Below the pieces are notes generated by a model. It was not told the origin of the DNA. It saw nothing but the letters and a program-made list of their open reading frames with translations, and searched no databases. Both the position numbers and the translations under genes were made by a program. This document shows positions 1 through 7,474 of a stretch of DNA of 10,700 bases, piece after piece (positions within the stretch are counted from its first letter, which is position 1; each line of letters opens with the position of its first letter). This stretch comes from an uncultured Planctomycetota bacterium (GTDB lineage: Bacteria > Planctomycetota > SZUA-567 > JAFGNG01): the NCBI GenBank assembly GCA_947311175.1, contig CAMZKK010000179.1, positions 1 to 10,700 on the forward strand. Direction: 5' to 3'.

Positions 1-18
1 CTCATGACTTTCCATGAG
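1..18 (-). terminator. Possible hairpin downstream of leuA, at the window edge
   Basis: CTCATG and CATGAG form a perfect 6-bp inverted repeat around a 6-nt loop, about 120 nt past the leuA stop codon. On the leuA (minus) strand any T-run would lie before base 1 and cannot be seen. It could be the leuA terminator or just a small palindrome. Apart from this, bases 19-137 show no gene or other recognisable signal. Confidence 0.25.
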
Positions 19-137
19 TTAATTAAATTAATATCTTTATTTTGATGACATGAAATAATACCAATCAATATTCTCTCGTCAAGATTAAATCTAAATTCTG
101 AAGTTGCTGCGTAATTTAATAAAATCAAGGTGTTTGT

Positions 138-1823
138 TTATTTTATTCCTCGGTTTAGTCCGGCAATTATTGCCTTGACTGCGGCTTGATCGATATTGGT
201 ATCTGTTCCTACTCCCCAGATCGTGGTTTTCTCATCCAGTTTTATTGGGACGTATGCCATTGCCTTGGCATCTGCACCGTTACCAACAGCTTCTTCTTCA
301 AAGTCATCAATCTTAAATCCGGTTATGCCAATTTCTCGCAGGCAGTTTACAAAAGCACTTATCGGACCATTACCATTGGCTTCTATTGATTTTTCGCTAC
401 CATCGATTTCAATCTTCAATTCACCGTGAATTAAGGTTGGTTCGTTTTCGTTTGGACGAGGCCAGTATTTTAGTAACTTATATGGTCCTTCCGGGTTGAT
501 GAATTTTTGTTCAAATATATTCCAAATTTCGTTGTTGGTTATTTCTCGTCCAACTTCGTCTGAATATTTTTGCACTTCTTTGCCAAGTTCCGGTTGCATC
601 AGTTTTGGCACAGTAACTCCATAATCGGTTTCAAGCACCCAAGCCACTCCACCTTTTCCAGATTGAGAATTAATTCTGATAAGTCCCTCAAAGCTACTGC
701 CAAGATCTGCGGGATCAACGTGAAGGTATGGCACTTTCCAGTCCATGTTGAAAAGTCCTTTATTCCCTTCTTGGTGGTTAATTCCTTTTCTGATTGCGTC
801 CTGGTGAGAGCCTGAAAATGCAGTAAATACATATTCTCCACTATATGGCTGGCGATAATATACTGGCATTCCAGTTAGTCTTTCAACCGTCTTTACAATT
901 TGTTTCATGTTGCTAAAGTCAAGACCTATGGGAATTCCTCGAGAATAGAGATTATTTGCAAATGTTACTATGTCCACATTGCCAGTTCTTTCACCGTGTC
1001 CGAAAAGAGTTCCTTCTACTCTATCTGCACCGGCAAGGATGGCTAGCTCAGTTCCTGCTACTGCCATTCCTTGATCATTATGGCTATGGATTGAAATCTT
1101 AATTTTTTCTCGTTCACTGAAATTATTTCCAAAATATTCTATCATGTCTGCATAATGATTTGGGGGTCTTCGTTCTACTGTTGCGGGAAGATTCATAATC
1201 AATGGTTTTTCAACCGTAGCTTTCCCCCATGCTTTAAATACTTTTTCACATATTTCAAGAGCAAAATCAATATCCGTATCGGTAAATTCTTCTGGTGAAA
1301 ATTCTAATCGAATATCACTGTTTGGCATGGCATCAGCTTTTTGCCTTACTTGAGTTACTGCTTCTACTGCTCTGGCAATAGTCTCTTTTTTGTCAATATT
1401 AAAAACTTTATTCATGTGAAGTTTTGAGGTGGCAATATAAAGGTGAACAATTCCTCTTTCAACTCCGGCAAAGGACTCAAATGTTCTGTCTATTAGATGT
1501 TCACGACATTGGCATAATCCCATAATGAAGACATCTTCAGGAATTAGTTTTTCTTCTATTAGTTTTCTTGTAAAATCGAAATCATCTTGACTGGCAGAAG
1601 GAAACGCAATCTCAATAGTTTTAAATCCAATGTCGCATAGTAACTTAAAATATTCCATTTTTTGCTCAGGATTCATTGGGTTTGGCAATGCTTGATTGCC
1701 ATCTCTAAGGTCAACAGAACACCAATCAGGGCTTTTGGTGATTTCCTTTGTTGGCCATTTTCGTTCACCAATATTTAATTTTGGTAGTGGTGCATACTTT
1801 GAATTGCTTTGACTTTTTGTCAT
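138..1823 (-). CDS. leuA: 2-isopropylmalate synthase (LeuA, long KYxPxP-type)
   Basis: This enzyme condenses acetyl-CoA with 2-oxoisovalerate to give 2-isopropylmalate, the first committed step of leucine synthesis, in the cytoplasm. The 561-residue protein has the family layout: an N-terminal extension with KYAPLP, a TIM-barrel catalytic domain (about 30-310), a linker subdomain, and a C-terminal LeuA allosteric dimer domain (about 430-560). Visible motifs are SVDLRDGNQAL with catalytic Arg40 and metal ligand Asp41, FPSASQDDFDF, and the metal-binding HSH at 246-248 followed by the GHGERTGN loop. Length fits the roughly 560-residue LeuA class rather than the shorter E. coli type. The ATG is preceded by AGGAG with a 6-nt spacer, which fixes the start. 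It stands alone on its strand here, behind a leucine attenuator leader. The reading frame is intact. Confidence 0.97.
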   Translation of the reverse strand: MTKSQSNSKYAPLPKLNIGERKWPTKEITKSPDWCSVDLRDGNQALPNPMNPEQKMEYFKLLCDIGFKTIEIAFPSASQDDFDFTRKLIEEKLIPEDVFIMGLCQCREHLIDRTFESFAGVERGIVHLYIATSKLHMNKVFNIDKKETIARAVEAVTQVRQKADAMPNSDIRLEFSPEEFTDTDIDFALEICEKVFKAWGKATVEKPLIMNLPATVERRPPNHYADMIEYFGNNFSEREKIKISIHSHNDQGMAVAGTELAILAGADRVEGTLFGHGERTGNVDIVTFANNLYSRGIPIGLDFSNMKQIVKTVERLTGMPVYYRQPYSGEYVFTAFSGSHQDAIRKGINHQEGNKGLFNMDWKVPYLHVDPADLGSSFEGLIRINSQSGKGGVAWVLETDYGVTVPKLMQPELGKEVQKYSDEVGREITNNEIWNIFEQKFINPEGPYKLLKYWPRPNENEPTLIHGELKIEIDGSEKSIEANGNGPISAFVNCLREIGITGFKIDDFEEEAVGNGADAKAMAYVPIKLDEKTTIWGVGTDTNIDQAAVKAIIAGLNRGIK

Positions 1824-1864
1824 TTTTTTCTCCTATATATTTTATTTATTTAAAATATTGATAT

Positions 1865-1896
1865 AAAAAAAACTCACCTTGGTTTAAGGCGAGTTT
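1865..1896 (-). terminator. Attenuator terminator in the leuA leader
   Basis: On the minus strand AAACTCGCCTT (1896-1886) pairs with AAGGTGAGTTT (1880-1870) around the loop AAACC. This gives an 11-bp stem with one G·U pair, running into eight T (1872-1865). It lies 42 nt upstream of the leuA start codon and downstream of the leader peptide, so it would stop transcription before leuA. Its left arm also belongs to a competing antiterminator, which identifies it as an attenuator rather than an ordinary terminator. Confidence 0.9.
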
Positions 1897-1974
1897 ATGT
1901 ACTCAAACTTCTATCCTTAAATCTTCTTAGTTCCCCGAGAAAAGGGTTGCTGTAAGTCGAAGATTAAGTTTGAG
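1883..1974 (-). promoter_or_regulatory. Leucine attenuator: pause and antiterminator pairings
   Basis: Segment 1 (CTCAAACTT-AATCTTC, 1974-1959) lies inside the Leu codons of the leader peptide. It pairs with GAAGATT (1926-1920) and AAGTTTGAG (1910-1902), giving 7 and 9 perfect base pairs separated by a 9-nt bulge. Segment 2 (TTTAAGG, 1921-1915) can instead pair with CCTTAAA (1889-1883), which is the left arm of the terminator; a small GAGT/ACTC stem nests inside. The 1:2 and 2:3 pairings exclude each other, as do 2:3 and the terminator. The leader stop codon abuts segment 2, so a ribosome that finishes the peptide would mask it and allow termination. A ribosome stalled on Leu codons would mask segment 1 and favour antitermination. 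The pairings are seen; the mechanism is inferred from classical amino-acid attenuators. Confidence 0.88.
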
Positions 1975-1992
1975 TTGTTTATGATTAATCAT
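1927..1992 (-). CDS. leuL: Leucine leader peptide (21 aa)
   Basis: This short open frame runs from an ATG to a TAA inside the leuA leader RNA. Five of its 21 codons are Leu (one CTC, four CTT), at positions 7, 9, 11, 13 and 17, including the alternating stretch LKLNLRL. An AGGA lies about 10 nt before the ATG. The likely transcription start is only about 40 nt upstream, so this would be the first thing translated on the leuA transcript. Its job would be to sense charged tRNA-Leu by ribosome stalling; the peptide itself probably has no other role. The Leu codons are interspersed rather than consecutive as in enterobacterial leuL. The name is given by function and position, not by sequence similarity to the E. 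coli peptide. Confidence 0.87.
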   Translation of the reverse strand: MINHKQLKLNLRLTATLFSGN

Positions 1993-2041
1993 AATTTTAT
2001 TTTCCTGTTTTAATTTTATTTTTTAAATCAATATTTAGCGA

Positions 2042-2070
2042 ATTATACTCCGAGAACTTATTCATGTCAA
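2042..2070 (-). promoter_or_regulatory. Consensus sigma70-type promoter of leuA leader
   Basis: On the minus strand there is an exact TTGACA (2070-2065), a 17-nt spacer and an exact TATAAT (2047-2042). An AT-rich tract lies just upstream and could act as an UP element. Transcription would begin near 2035, about 40 nt before the leader peptide ATG and about 210 nt before leuA. A perfect promoter fits control by termination downstream rather than at initiation. Confidence 0.9.
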
Positions 2071-2110
2071 AATAATATTATAATTTTTTGTGGCTCTTCA
2101 AGATATAGTG

Positions 2111-2139
2111 TGGATTTAACACATCGCTATATATATAAT
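2111..2139 (+). promoter_or_regulatory. Probable promoter of the glycan operon
   Basis: An exact TATAAT at 2134-2139 lies 17 nt after TGGATT (2111-2116), which matches the -35 consensus in only three of six positions. It sits about 40 nt upstream of the membrane-protein gene, back to back with the leuA promoter. The -10 is convincing, the -35 weak. No other gene occupies the 1824-2179 interval apart from the leuA leader elements. Confidence 0.42.
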
Positions 2140-2179
2140 ATTTGAATGATTGTAAAAATAAAGATATGGATAGAAAATT

Positions 2180-3745
2180 ATGGTTAACAGTAGTTCAAAT
2201 AAGGTTATTTCCGAGATTTCAAATCCTATAAAGACAATCGAAAGCAAACCTATGAATTTGTATCCGGTTATGATTGGAATGATTCTCTGTCTTGTTGCGG
2301 TTGAAATACCGTATAGTGGGGTTCATATTCCAAAGCCACTAATGATAAGTCTCGGCATCTTGTCTTTGTTTGTCATCTCTTTTACTGCTTTTGAAAACTT
2401 TTTTTTAACAATGTTGATTCTTGCCTCATTTCTTCCTTTCAGCTCTATTTTGCCTGGGGACTTTGGAGGGTTTCTTACCGCTTTTAATTTGACCAATATT
2501 TTAACCTTGGTAATTGTTGTTGGTTGGATCGCAAAAGGTTCATTTCGTGGTCAAAAGCTTTATCAAATGACAGCCGTTGATGTGTTCCTGTTTTTGTTTT
2601 GTCTGCTTGCCTCTGTGTCTCTGGTTCGTGGAACTATTATGGGCTCGGTTAGTGATCATATTTTATTTAGCCTGAAAAGATACCTAACCCCATTTTTCTT
2701 TTTTTATGTTTTTTCGAATAATATAAAGACCAAAAAAGAGGTTGAGTATATTTATGTTGCAGTTGCTTTTGCAACTTTTTGCGCTGCATTTATGGCTCTT
2801 AAAGAATCGTATATTGATATTGGTTCTTTTGGCGATTGGGATAGCATGAGAATTGGAGGAATAACCAAACAGCCTAATGATTTGGCTGCATATTTTTCAT
2901 ATTACACTCCATTTATTTTGGTTCCGTTTTTGTATAATATAAAAAATTATCGCTACTGGGTGCTTGCTTTTGCAACATTTTGTTGTTTTTGGGCAACAAC
3001 GAGGACGTTTAGTAGAGGAGGGATGATTGCGTTTGTAGTAACAATATTAATTACTATTTCTATTACTCATAAAAAAACTGCAATTGTCTCATTGATTGCA
3101 ATCATTGTGACTGTTGCTTATTTTCCTTGGCTGTTACCTGAATCAATTGTTGGGAGATTTAGAGGGACTTATCGAGGGATTTCTGAAGAGACACTAAGTA
3201 TGTCATACCTACCTGGAAATGAACTGAAGTCATCAGCTCTTTCCTCTAATCGATTAGATGGCTCGTCTGCCCGTAGATTGCGTATTTGGAAAGATGCAGT
3301 CCCTCACGTAATTGGTAATCCAATATTAGGTATTGGTTATGGTAGATTTGGGATGATTATGATCGGCGATGCACACAATGGATTTATCTTAATCTGCACA
3401 GAAATGGGGATACCTGCCCTGTTAATCTTTTTGTATGTCTTGTGGCGAATGGGACGGGCTGCAAATTATTTAAGGAATTTTTCTCCTCATCCAATTATCA
3501 GATATAGCGGACATGCATATCTTTGTTCGATTATTGGCGTGGTTGTTGCCAATCAATTTGGTAGTCGTTTAAACTCACAGGAGCTTTCAAGTTTATTTTG
3601 GATTATGGGGGGAATAATTATGTTTGCTGAGCATCAAATGAAATGCGAAGAAAGTGATGAATTTAAAACTATTGTGATACCACCAAAGGTTGTTAGTAAA
3701 ATCAGCGGTGGTGTTGTCGAAAATCAATCTAATAATTATTTTTGA
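2180..3745 (+). CDS. O-antigen ligase/polymerase-like membrane protein (Wzy_C family)
   Basis: This is a 521-residue polytopic inner-membrane protein with about ten or more hydrophobic segments, starting near residue 27 and ending near 482, and a polar C-terminal tail. A long periplasmic-type loop lies at about 320-395. The Wzy_C/WaaL signature is present: FSRGG at 277-281 at the end of a membrane segment, then SSARRLRIWKDAVPHVIGNP with GIGYGRFG, then HNGFILICTEMG with His399, the conserved loop His of this superfamily. Such proteins join or polymerise undecaprenyl-linked glycans. Sequence alone does not separate an O-antigen ligase from a polymerase or a protein O-oligosaccharyltransferase. 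The ATG at 2180 has only a weak upstream GGAT. The stop codon overlaps the ribosome-binding site of the next gene, so the two are translationally linked. Confidence 0.85.
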   Translation: MVNSSSNKVISEISNPIKTIESKPMNLYPVMIGMILCLVAVEIPYSGVHIPKPLMISLGILSLFVISFTAFENFFLTMLILASFLPFSSILPGDFGGFLTAFNLTNILTLVIVVGWIAKGSFRGQKLYQMTAVDVFLFLFCLLASVSLVRGTIMGSVSDHILFSLKRYLTPFFFFYVFSNNIKTKKEVEYIYVAVAFATFCAAFMALKESYIDIGSFGDWDSMRIGGITKQPNDLAAYFSYYTPFILVPFLYNIKNYRYWVLAFATFCCFWATTRTFSRGGMIAFVVTILITISITHKKTAIVSLIAIIVTVAYFPWLLPESIVGRFRGTYRGISEETLSMSYLPGNELKSSALSSNRLDGSSARRLRIWKDAVPHVIGNPILGIGYGRFGMIMIGDAHNGFILICTEMGIPALLIFLYVLWRMGRAANYLRNFSPHPIIRYSGHAYLCSIIGVVVANQFGSRLNSQELSSLFWIMGGIIMFAEHQMKCEESDEFKTIVIPPKVVSKISGGVVENQSNNYF

Positions 3746-3754
3746 GGAATCATT

Positions 3755-6511
3755 TTGCTTAAAGTTGTATTCTTCACCAAAAATAAATTGACGGCATATA
3801 ATTATAAATTAATTCGATTGTTGGCAGTAGATAATAATATAGAAATTGCAGCGGTAATTGTTGATTGTTTTAAAAAGAAACCCAAAACGCTGTCTGAAAA
3901 AATCTCTAAGATTGTGTCTTGTGATAAAAATGAGATTGCCTTTAAGGTCAAACAAAAAATTCATAATCTTTTTTCTGAAGATAATGATTTTCAAAATAAA
4001 TTTCAAAAACTTCAACAAGAGTTCTGTTTGAATATTGTTTATGTTGATGATATTAATTCAGATGAAAATATTAAAAAAATAAAATCATTAGAGGCAGATT
4101 TAGGGATAATAAGTGGAAGCAGGATTTTGAAAGAAGGTGTGGTTAAATCTCCGAGACTTGGCTGTTTAAATATTCATAAAAGAAAATTGCCAGATTATAG
4201 GGGAGGAGGGGCACCTTTTTATTGGGAAGCAATTAATGGCGAGAGTGAAATAGCGGTAACTATTCATTATGCAGAAGCAGAGGTTGATTCAGGTGCAATA
4301 CTTGCCGAACAAAAAATTTCAATTGGAAAATATGAAAATTTGCAAAGTGCCAAGTTAAAAGTAGATAGCATTGGTTGTTTTTTATACTTTGATACAATAA
4401 AGGAATTTATTCAAAATCCTCCGATTGGAATAAGTCAAGATTTAAGTAAAGGAAATGAATTTTTTTCCGCAAGTGAGTTTGAAGAATATCGGTTAAATCA
4501 AAAATTGTTAAAAACGACAAATACTATGCCTCGCATAGCAAAGGATAAATGCTTAATTATTGATAAATTTATTAAAACTTCAAAGTATCTGTTGTGTTAC
4601 CCTTTTTTGTATTTAATGCGACAACGGTTATTTAAACGAAAAGAAGTTCCGATAATTATATTTTATTATCATACAGTTGGAAATAATCAGGTAAATGCAA
4701 CAACTTTACCATTAGAAAGATTTGCAGAGCAGGTTAATTATCTTAAAAAAAGATATGAGATAATCTCCTTGTGTGAAGCGAGAAAGAGAATCGCCAAAGG
4801 GGAAAATTGTCAACCAGCGGTGGTGATTACTTTTGATGATGGCTATGCTGAAGATTTTGCGGGGACGATTCCTTTTTTACGAGCAAATGATATTCCGGCA
4901 ACTTTTTTTGTTAGTGTGGGTTCCTGTTGTGAAAATAAAAATTTTGCTCATGATACAAATAAAGGATTCCAGCTTGATTTGTTGAATTCCGAACAAATAA
5001 AACAAATATCTGATTGGGGGTTTGAGATTGGCAGTCATGGTATTTATCATGAGGATATTAATGATTTAAATTTAAAAGAAGTGGAATCGGTATTTAGTAA
5101 AAGCAAAGAAATGATTGAGACAATTACCGGTAAGACGTGCTCTGCTTTTGCTTTTCCGTATGGTATACTTTATAAAAATTTAAATTGTGAAAATCAACAA
5201 ATTGCTTCTCGAATTTATCAAGAGACTTGTCATGCTTGGGGCGGGTATAATTATCCGCAAAAAAATAAAGATAACAAGTTGCCATTCTTGAGGATTAGTG
5301 CCCCAAATACCGTTGGTGAAATATCGCATATTATGAATGGCTATACAGGGGTTAAGAATACTTTGCTTGGGAATGCTTTTGGGTTAGCAGATAGAGATAT
5401 TCTAAAACAGTTTTTAGTAGGTAAAGTTAAAAAGATTGCATTTATCGAAACCGGCTCAGGTCTTGGCGGGAGTACATACAGTCTTTTGAGGATTTTGCAA
5501 ATCATAAAGAATGATTATTCAGCAGTGATAACTCCCGTGGTTGTTGTTATTGCCGAACAGGCAAAAAATGCATTTTCTCAAAAAGGGTTTAAGACTATCT
5601 TGATAGCAGAGAAGGGCTTTATGGGAAAAGTTAATGTTTTTCGCAAGATGTTAAAGCAGGAGAATATTGATTGTGTTCATTGCAACAATCCTCCTTATGA
5701 GCATATCCCATTTATCATTGCTGCTAAATCAAGATTGCTTGATGTAACCTTACATTTTAGGGTTTCAAGAGAATTAACTTTGGCTGAAAAATTTATTGCT
5801 AAATTTGTTAAACATATATTTTCGGTTTCTTTGAGTGGAGAGACGGTAATAAAGAAAAGTTTAGGCGATTGTTATCCTGTCACAATGTTGGGTGATGGTG
5901 TTATTTTGTCCGAATATGAATGTGTAGCATCGAAGTCATTGCGAAGTGAATTGGGAATTGACAATGCGTTTGTAATAATTTTACCATCGACACTTCAGGC
6001 AGGAAAAGGACAAGATGTGACAATCTTGGCAGCAAAAAAAATAAAGGATAAAGGTTTAAATGTAAAATGGATTTTTGCCGGCTCTGAGCATTACCAAGCT
6101 GTAGGGTTTAGGTCAGAATTAGAAAAAATTATTATTAAGCACTCACTCGAAAATGATGTGAAAATAATTGGGCATCGAGACGACATTCCCGAATTATTAT
6201 CGCTTTCCGACTTGGTGATTATGCCAAGTCGACTTACAGAAGGAATGCCGTGTGTAATTCTTGAAGCATTTGCTGCCGGCAAACCGGTGATTGCCTCAAG
6301 CTGTGGTGGAATGGGTGAAGCTGTAAGTGATAAAACCGGTGAGTTGTTGTCTTCTATTACTCCTGATGCTATTGCAGATGTTGTCGAAAGATTTTATCTT
6401 GATAAAGATTTACTTTTGCAAAAAGCAAGCGAAGCAAAAGAAAAAGCAATTAATGATTATGATATTGAAAAAATAACTAAAAAAATGCTTTCAATTATTC
6501 TTGATTCATAA
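3755..6511 (+). CDS. Formyltransferase–polysaccharide deacetylase–GT4 glycosyltransferase fusion
   Basis: This 918-residue protein carries three enzyme domains. Residues about 1-225 are a formyltransferase of the methionyl-tRNA/ArnA N-terminal type, with NIH (Asn139, His141), LPDYRGGG (145-152) and VDSG (Asp178), matching the Asn/His/Asp catalytic triad. Residues about 298-535 are a NodB-type carbohydrate esterase, with FYYH, TFDDG (359-363), the metal motif HGIYH (His428, His432) and FAFPYG (465-470). Residues about 558-918 are a GT4 (GT-B fold) glycosyltransferase, with GLGGS near 569-573, KGQD (751-754) and an EX7E pair (Glu829, Glu837) in EGMPCVILEAFAAG. No membrane helix or signal peptide is evident, so it is probably cytoplasmic. 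The start is TTG, with GAGGA 6 nt upstream overlapping the previous stop; the next in-frame Met is residue 258, beyond the formyltransferase domain. It probably modifies an amino sugar in glycan assembly; the substrate is unknown. Confidence 0.9.
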   Translation: MLKVVFFTKNKLTAYNYKLIRLLAVDNNIEIAAVIVDCFKKKPKTLSEKISKIVSCDKNEIAFKVKQKIHNLFSEDNDFQNKFQKLQQEFCLNIVYVDDINSDENIKKIKSLEADLGIISGSRILKEGVVKSPRLGCLNIHKRKLPDYRGGGAPFYWEAINGESEIAVTIHYAEAEVDSGAILAEQKISIGKYENLQSAKLKVDSIGCFLYFDTIKEFIQNPPIGISQDLSKGNEFFSASEFEEYRLNQKLLKTTNTMPRIAKDKCLIIDKFIKTSKYLLCYPFLYLMRQRLFKRKEVPIIIFYYHTVGNNQVNATTLPLERFAEQVNYLKKRYEIISLCEARKRIAKGENCQPAVVITFDDGYAEDFAGTIPFLRANDIPATFFVSVGSCCENKNFAHDTNKGFQLDLLNSEQIKQISDWGFEIGSHGIYHEDINDLNLKEVESVFSKSKEMIETITGKTCSAFAFPYGILYKNLNCENQQIASRIYQETCHAWGGYNYPQKNKDNKLPFLRISAPNTVGEISHIMNGYTGVKNTLLGNAFGLADRDILKQFLVGKVKKIAFIETGSGLGGSTYSLLRILQIIKNDYSAVITPVVVVIAEQAKNAFSQKGFKTILIAEKGFMGKVNVFRKMLKQENIDCVHCNNPPYEHIPFIIAAKSRLLDVTLHFRVSRELTLAEKFIAKFVKHIFSVSLSGETVIKKSLGDCYPVTMLGDGVILSEYECVASKSLRSELGIDNAFVIILPSTLQAGKGQDVTILAAKKIKDKGLNVKWIFAGSEHYQAVGFRSELEKIIIKHSLENDVKIIGHRDDIPELLSLSDLVIMPSRLTEGMPCVILEAFAAGKPVIASSCGGMGEAVSDKTGELLSSITPDAIADVVERFYLDKDLLLQKASEAKEKAINDYDIEKITKKMLSIILDS

Positions 6512-7472
6512 CTTGCAAACATATTTCCTCTAATTTCTTTGCAAAGTTGAAATCGGTAAATTGTTCAGATGTTTTTTTTGCCGAATGTCCTAATCTTTCC
6601 ACTTCTTTTGGGTTATCTATTAGATGGCGAATTGCATCTTGCAACGCTTTTGGATTTTCAGGCTCAACAAGAATTCCATTTTTGTTGTTGACAATATAGT
6701 CATTAACCGATGATTCATTGTTTGAAATAATAGTTTTGCCGAGTCGCATCGCCTGCACAATTGTTGTTTGTCCGTGCGACCACTCTTCGCCGCGAAATAG
6801 CGGCACTACCACAAATTTAGAATCCTTTATGTTTTGCAGAAAATCGTTCAATGGTTTAAAATGTTCAATCTCAATGTTTTGCGGAATTTCTTTGCCATGC
6901 TTCACACACTCGTCATCTCTGGTAACCAATTTTAATTTTATATTCAAACCGCAAACCGCTTCAATCAAGGTGCCGTAGTCTCTCTTTGCCCTCCCTCCTG
7001 AAAAAATAAAACTTCCTTTTTCTTCAGAAAAATCCAAGTCATTTACCAAACTTGCTGGCAAAGGTATGTAGTGGTATCTATTTTTTACCGGCGATTTACT
7101 GTCTCTTACATCTCGTTCTTTGCTTGAATAAACAATTATCTTATCAAAAAACGGAACCAGGCGATAGCCAAATTCCAAATGACAGATGCAGATTAATTTT
7201 GTTTTTTTTAAAAGTCCCATTTTTTTGAGATGGGCGAACCATGGGTTTAATCGTGGAGCACTACCTATAAGAACAAGTCTTGGGTGAGTAACTAAGATTT
7301 TAATTATTGCTCTAATGAACAGTATGAGAGAATTGTGTCGCCAAGTAGACGTGCCACCAATTATCCATGAGTAGATAATGTTGGGGAAATTTTTACTTTC
7401 CTTGCTTTTCCAAAATGATTTTTTTGTGGTAACTACTAATATGTCTGAGGTTGTGAATTTGTTTTTTTTCAC
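6495..7472 (-). CDS. Glycosyltransferase, GT4-like with altered EX7E motif
   Basis: The C-terminal half is a typical GT-B nucleotide-sugar domain: FSGGRAKRDYGTLIEAV, then LFRGEEWSHGQTTIVQAMRLGK, then NGILVEPENPKALQDAIRHLI. The N-terminal half is less conserved. In the usual EX7E position the residues are Ser and Gln instead of two Glu, a GQT-type variant, so activity is likely but not assured. I prefer the GTG at 7472, which gives 325 residues beginning KKNKFTTSDILVV: it has AAGAGG 8 nt upstream and lies 2 nt after the cyclase stop. The longer ATG start at 7520 overlaps the cyclase and has AAGG only about 4 nt away. Tight spacing suggests co-transcription with the cyclase. The 3' end overlaps the convergent fusion gene by 17 bp. 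The acceptor and sugar are unknown. Confidence 0.85.
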   Translation of the reverse strand: MKKNKFTTSDILVVTTKKSFWKSKESKNFPNIIYSWIIGGTSTWRHNSLILFIRAIIKILVTHPRLVLIGSAPRLNPWFAHLKKMGLLKKTKLICICHLEFGYRLVPFFDKIIVYSSKERDVRDSKSPVKNRYHYIPLPASLVNDLDFSEEKGSFIFSGGRAKRDYGTLIEAVCGLNIKLKLVTRDDECVKHGKEIPQNIEIEHFKPLNDFLQNIKDSKFVVVPLFRGEEWSHGQTTIVQAMRLGKTIISNNESSVNDYIVNNKNGILVEPENPKALQDAIRHLIDNPKEVERLGHSAKKTSEQFTDFNFAKKLEEICLQVMNQE

Positions 7473-7474
7473 AA

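Noticed and set aside
186..841. Several small open frames across leuA (plus strand 186-429 and 570-815, minus strand 599-841)
   Set aside because: They lie within leuA in other frames, have no ribosome-binding site or recognisable domain, and leuA is unmistakable.
1860..2036. T-box or leucine riboswitch as the leuA leader mechanism
   Set aside because: No T-box sequence or specifier-loop arrangement was seen, whereas a translated Leu-rich peptide and mutually exclusive hairpins explain the leader fully.
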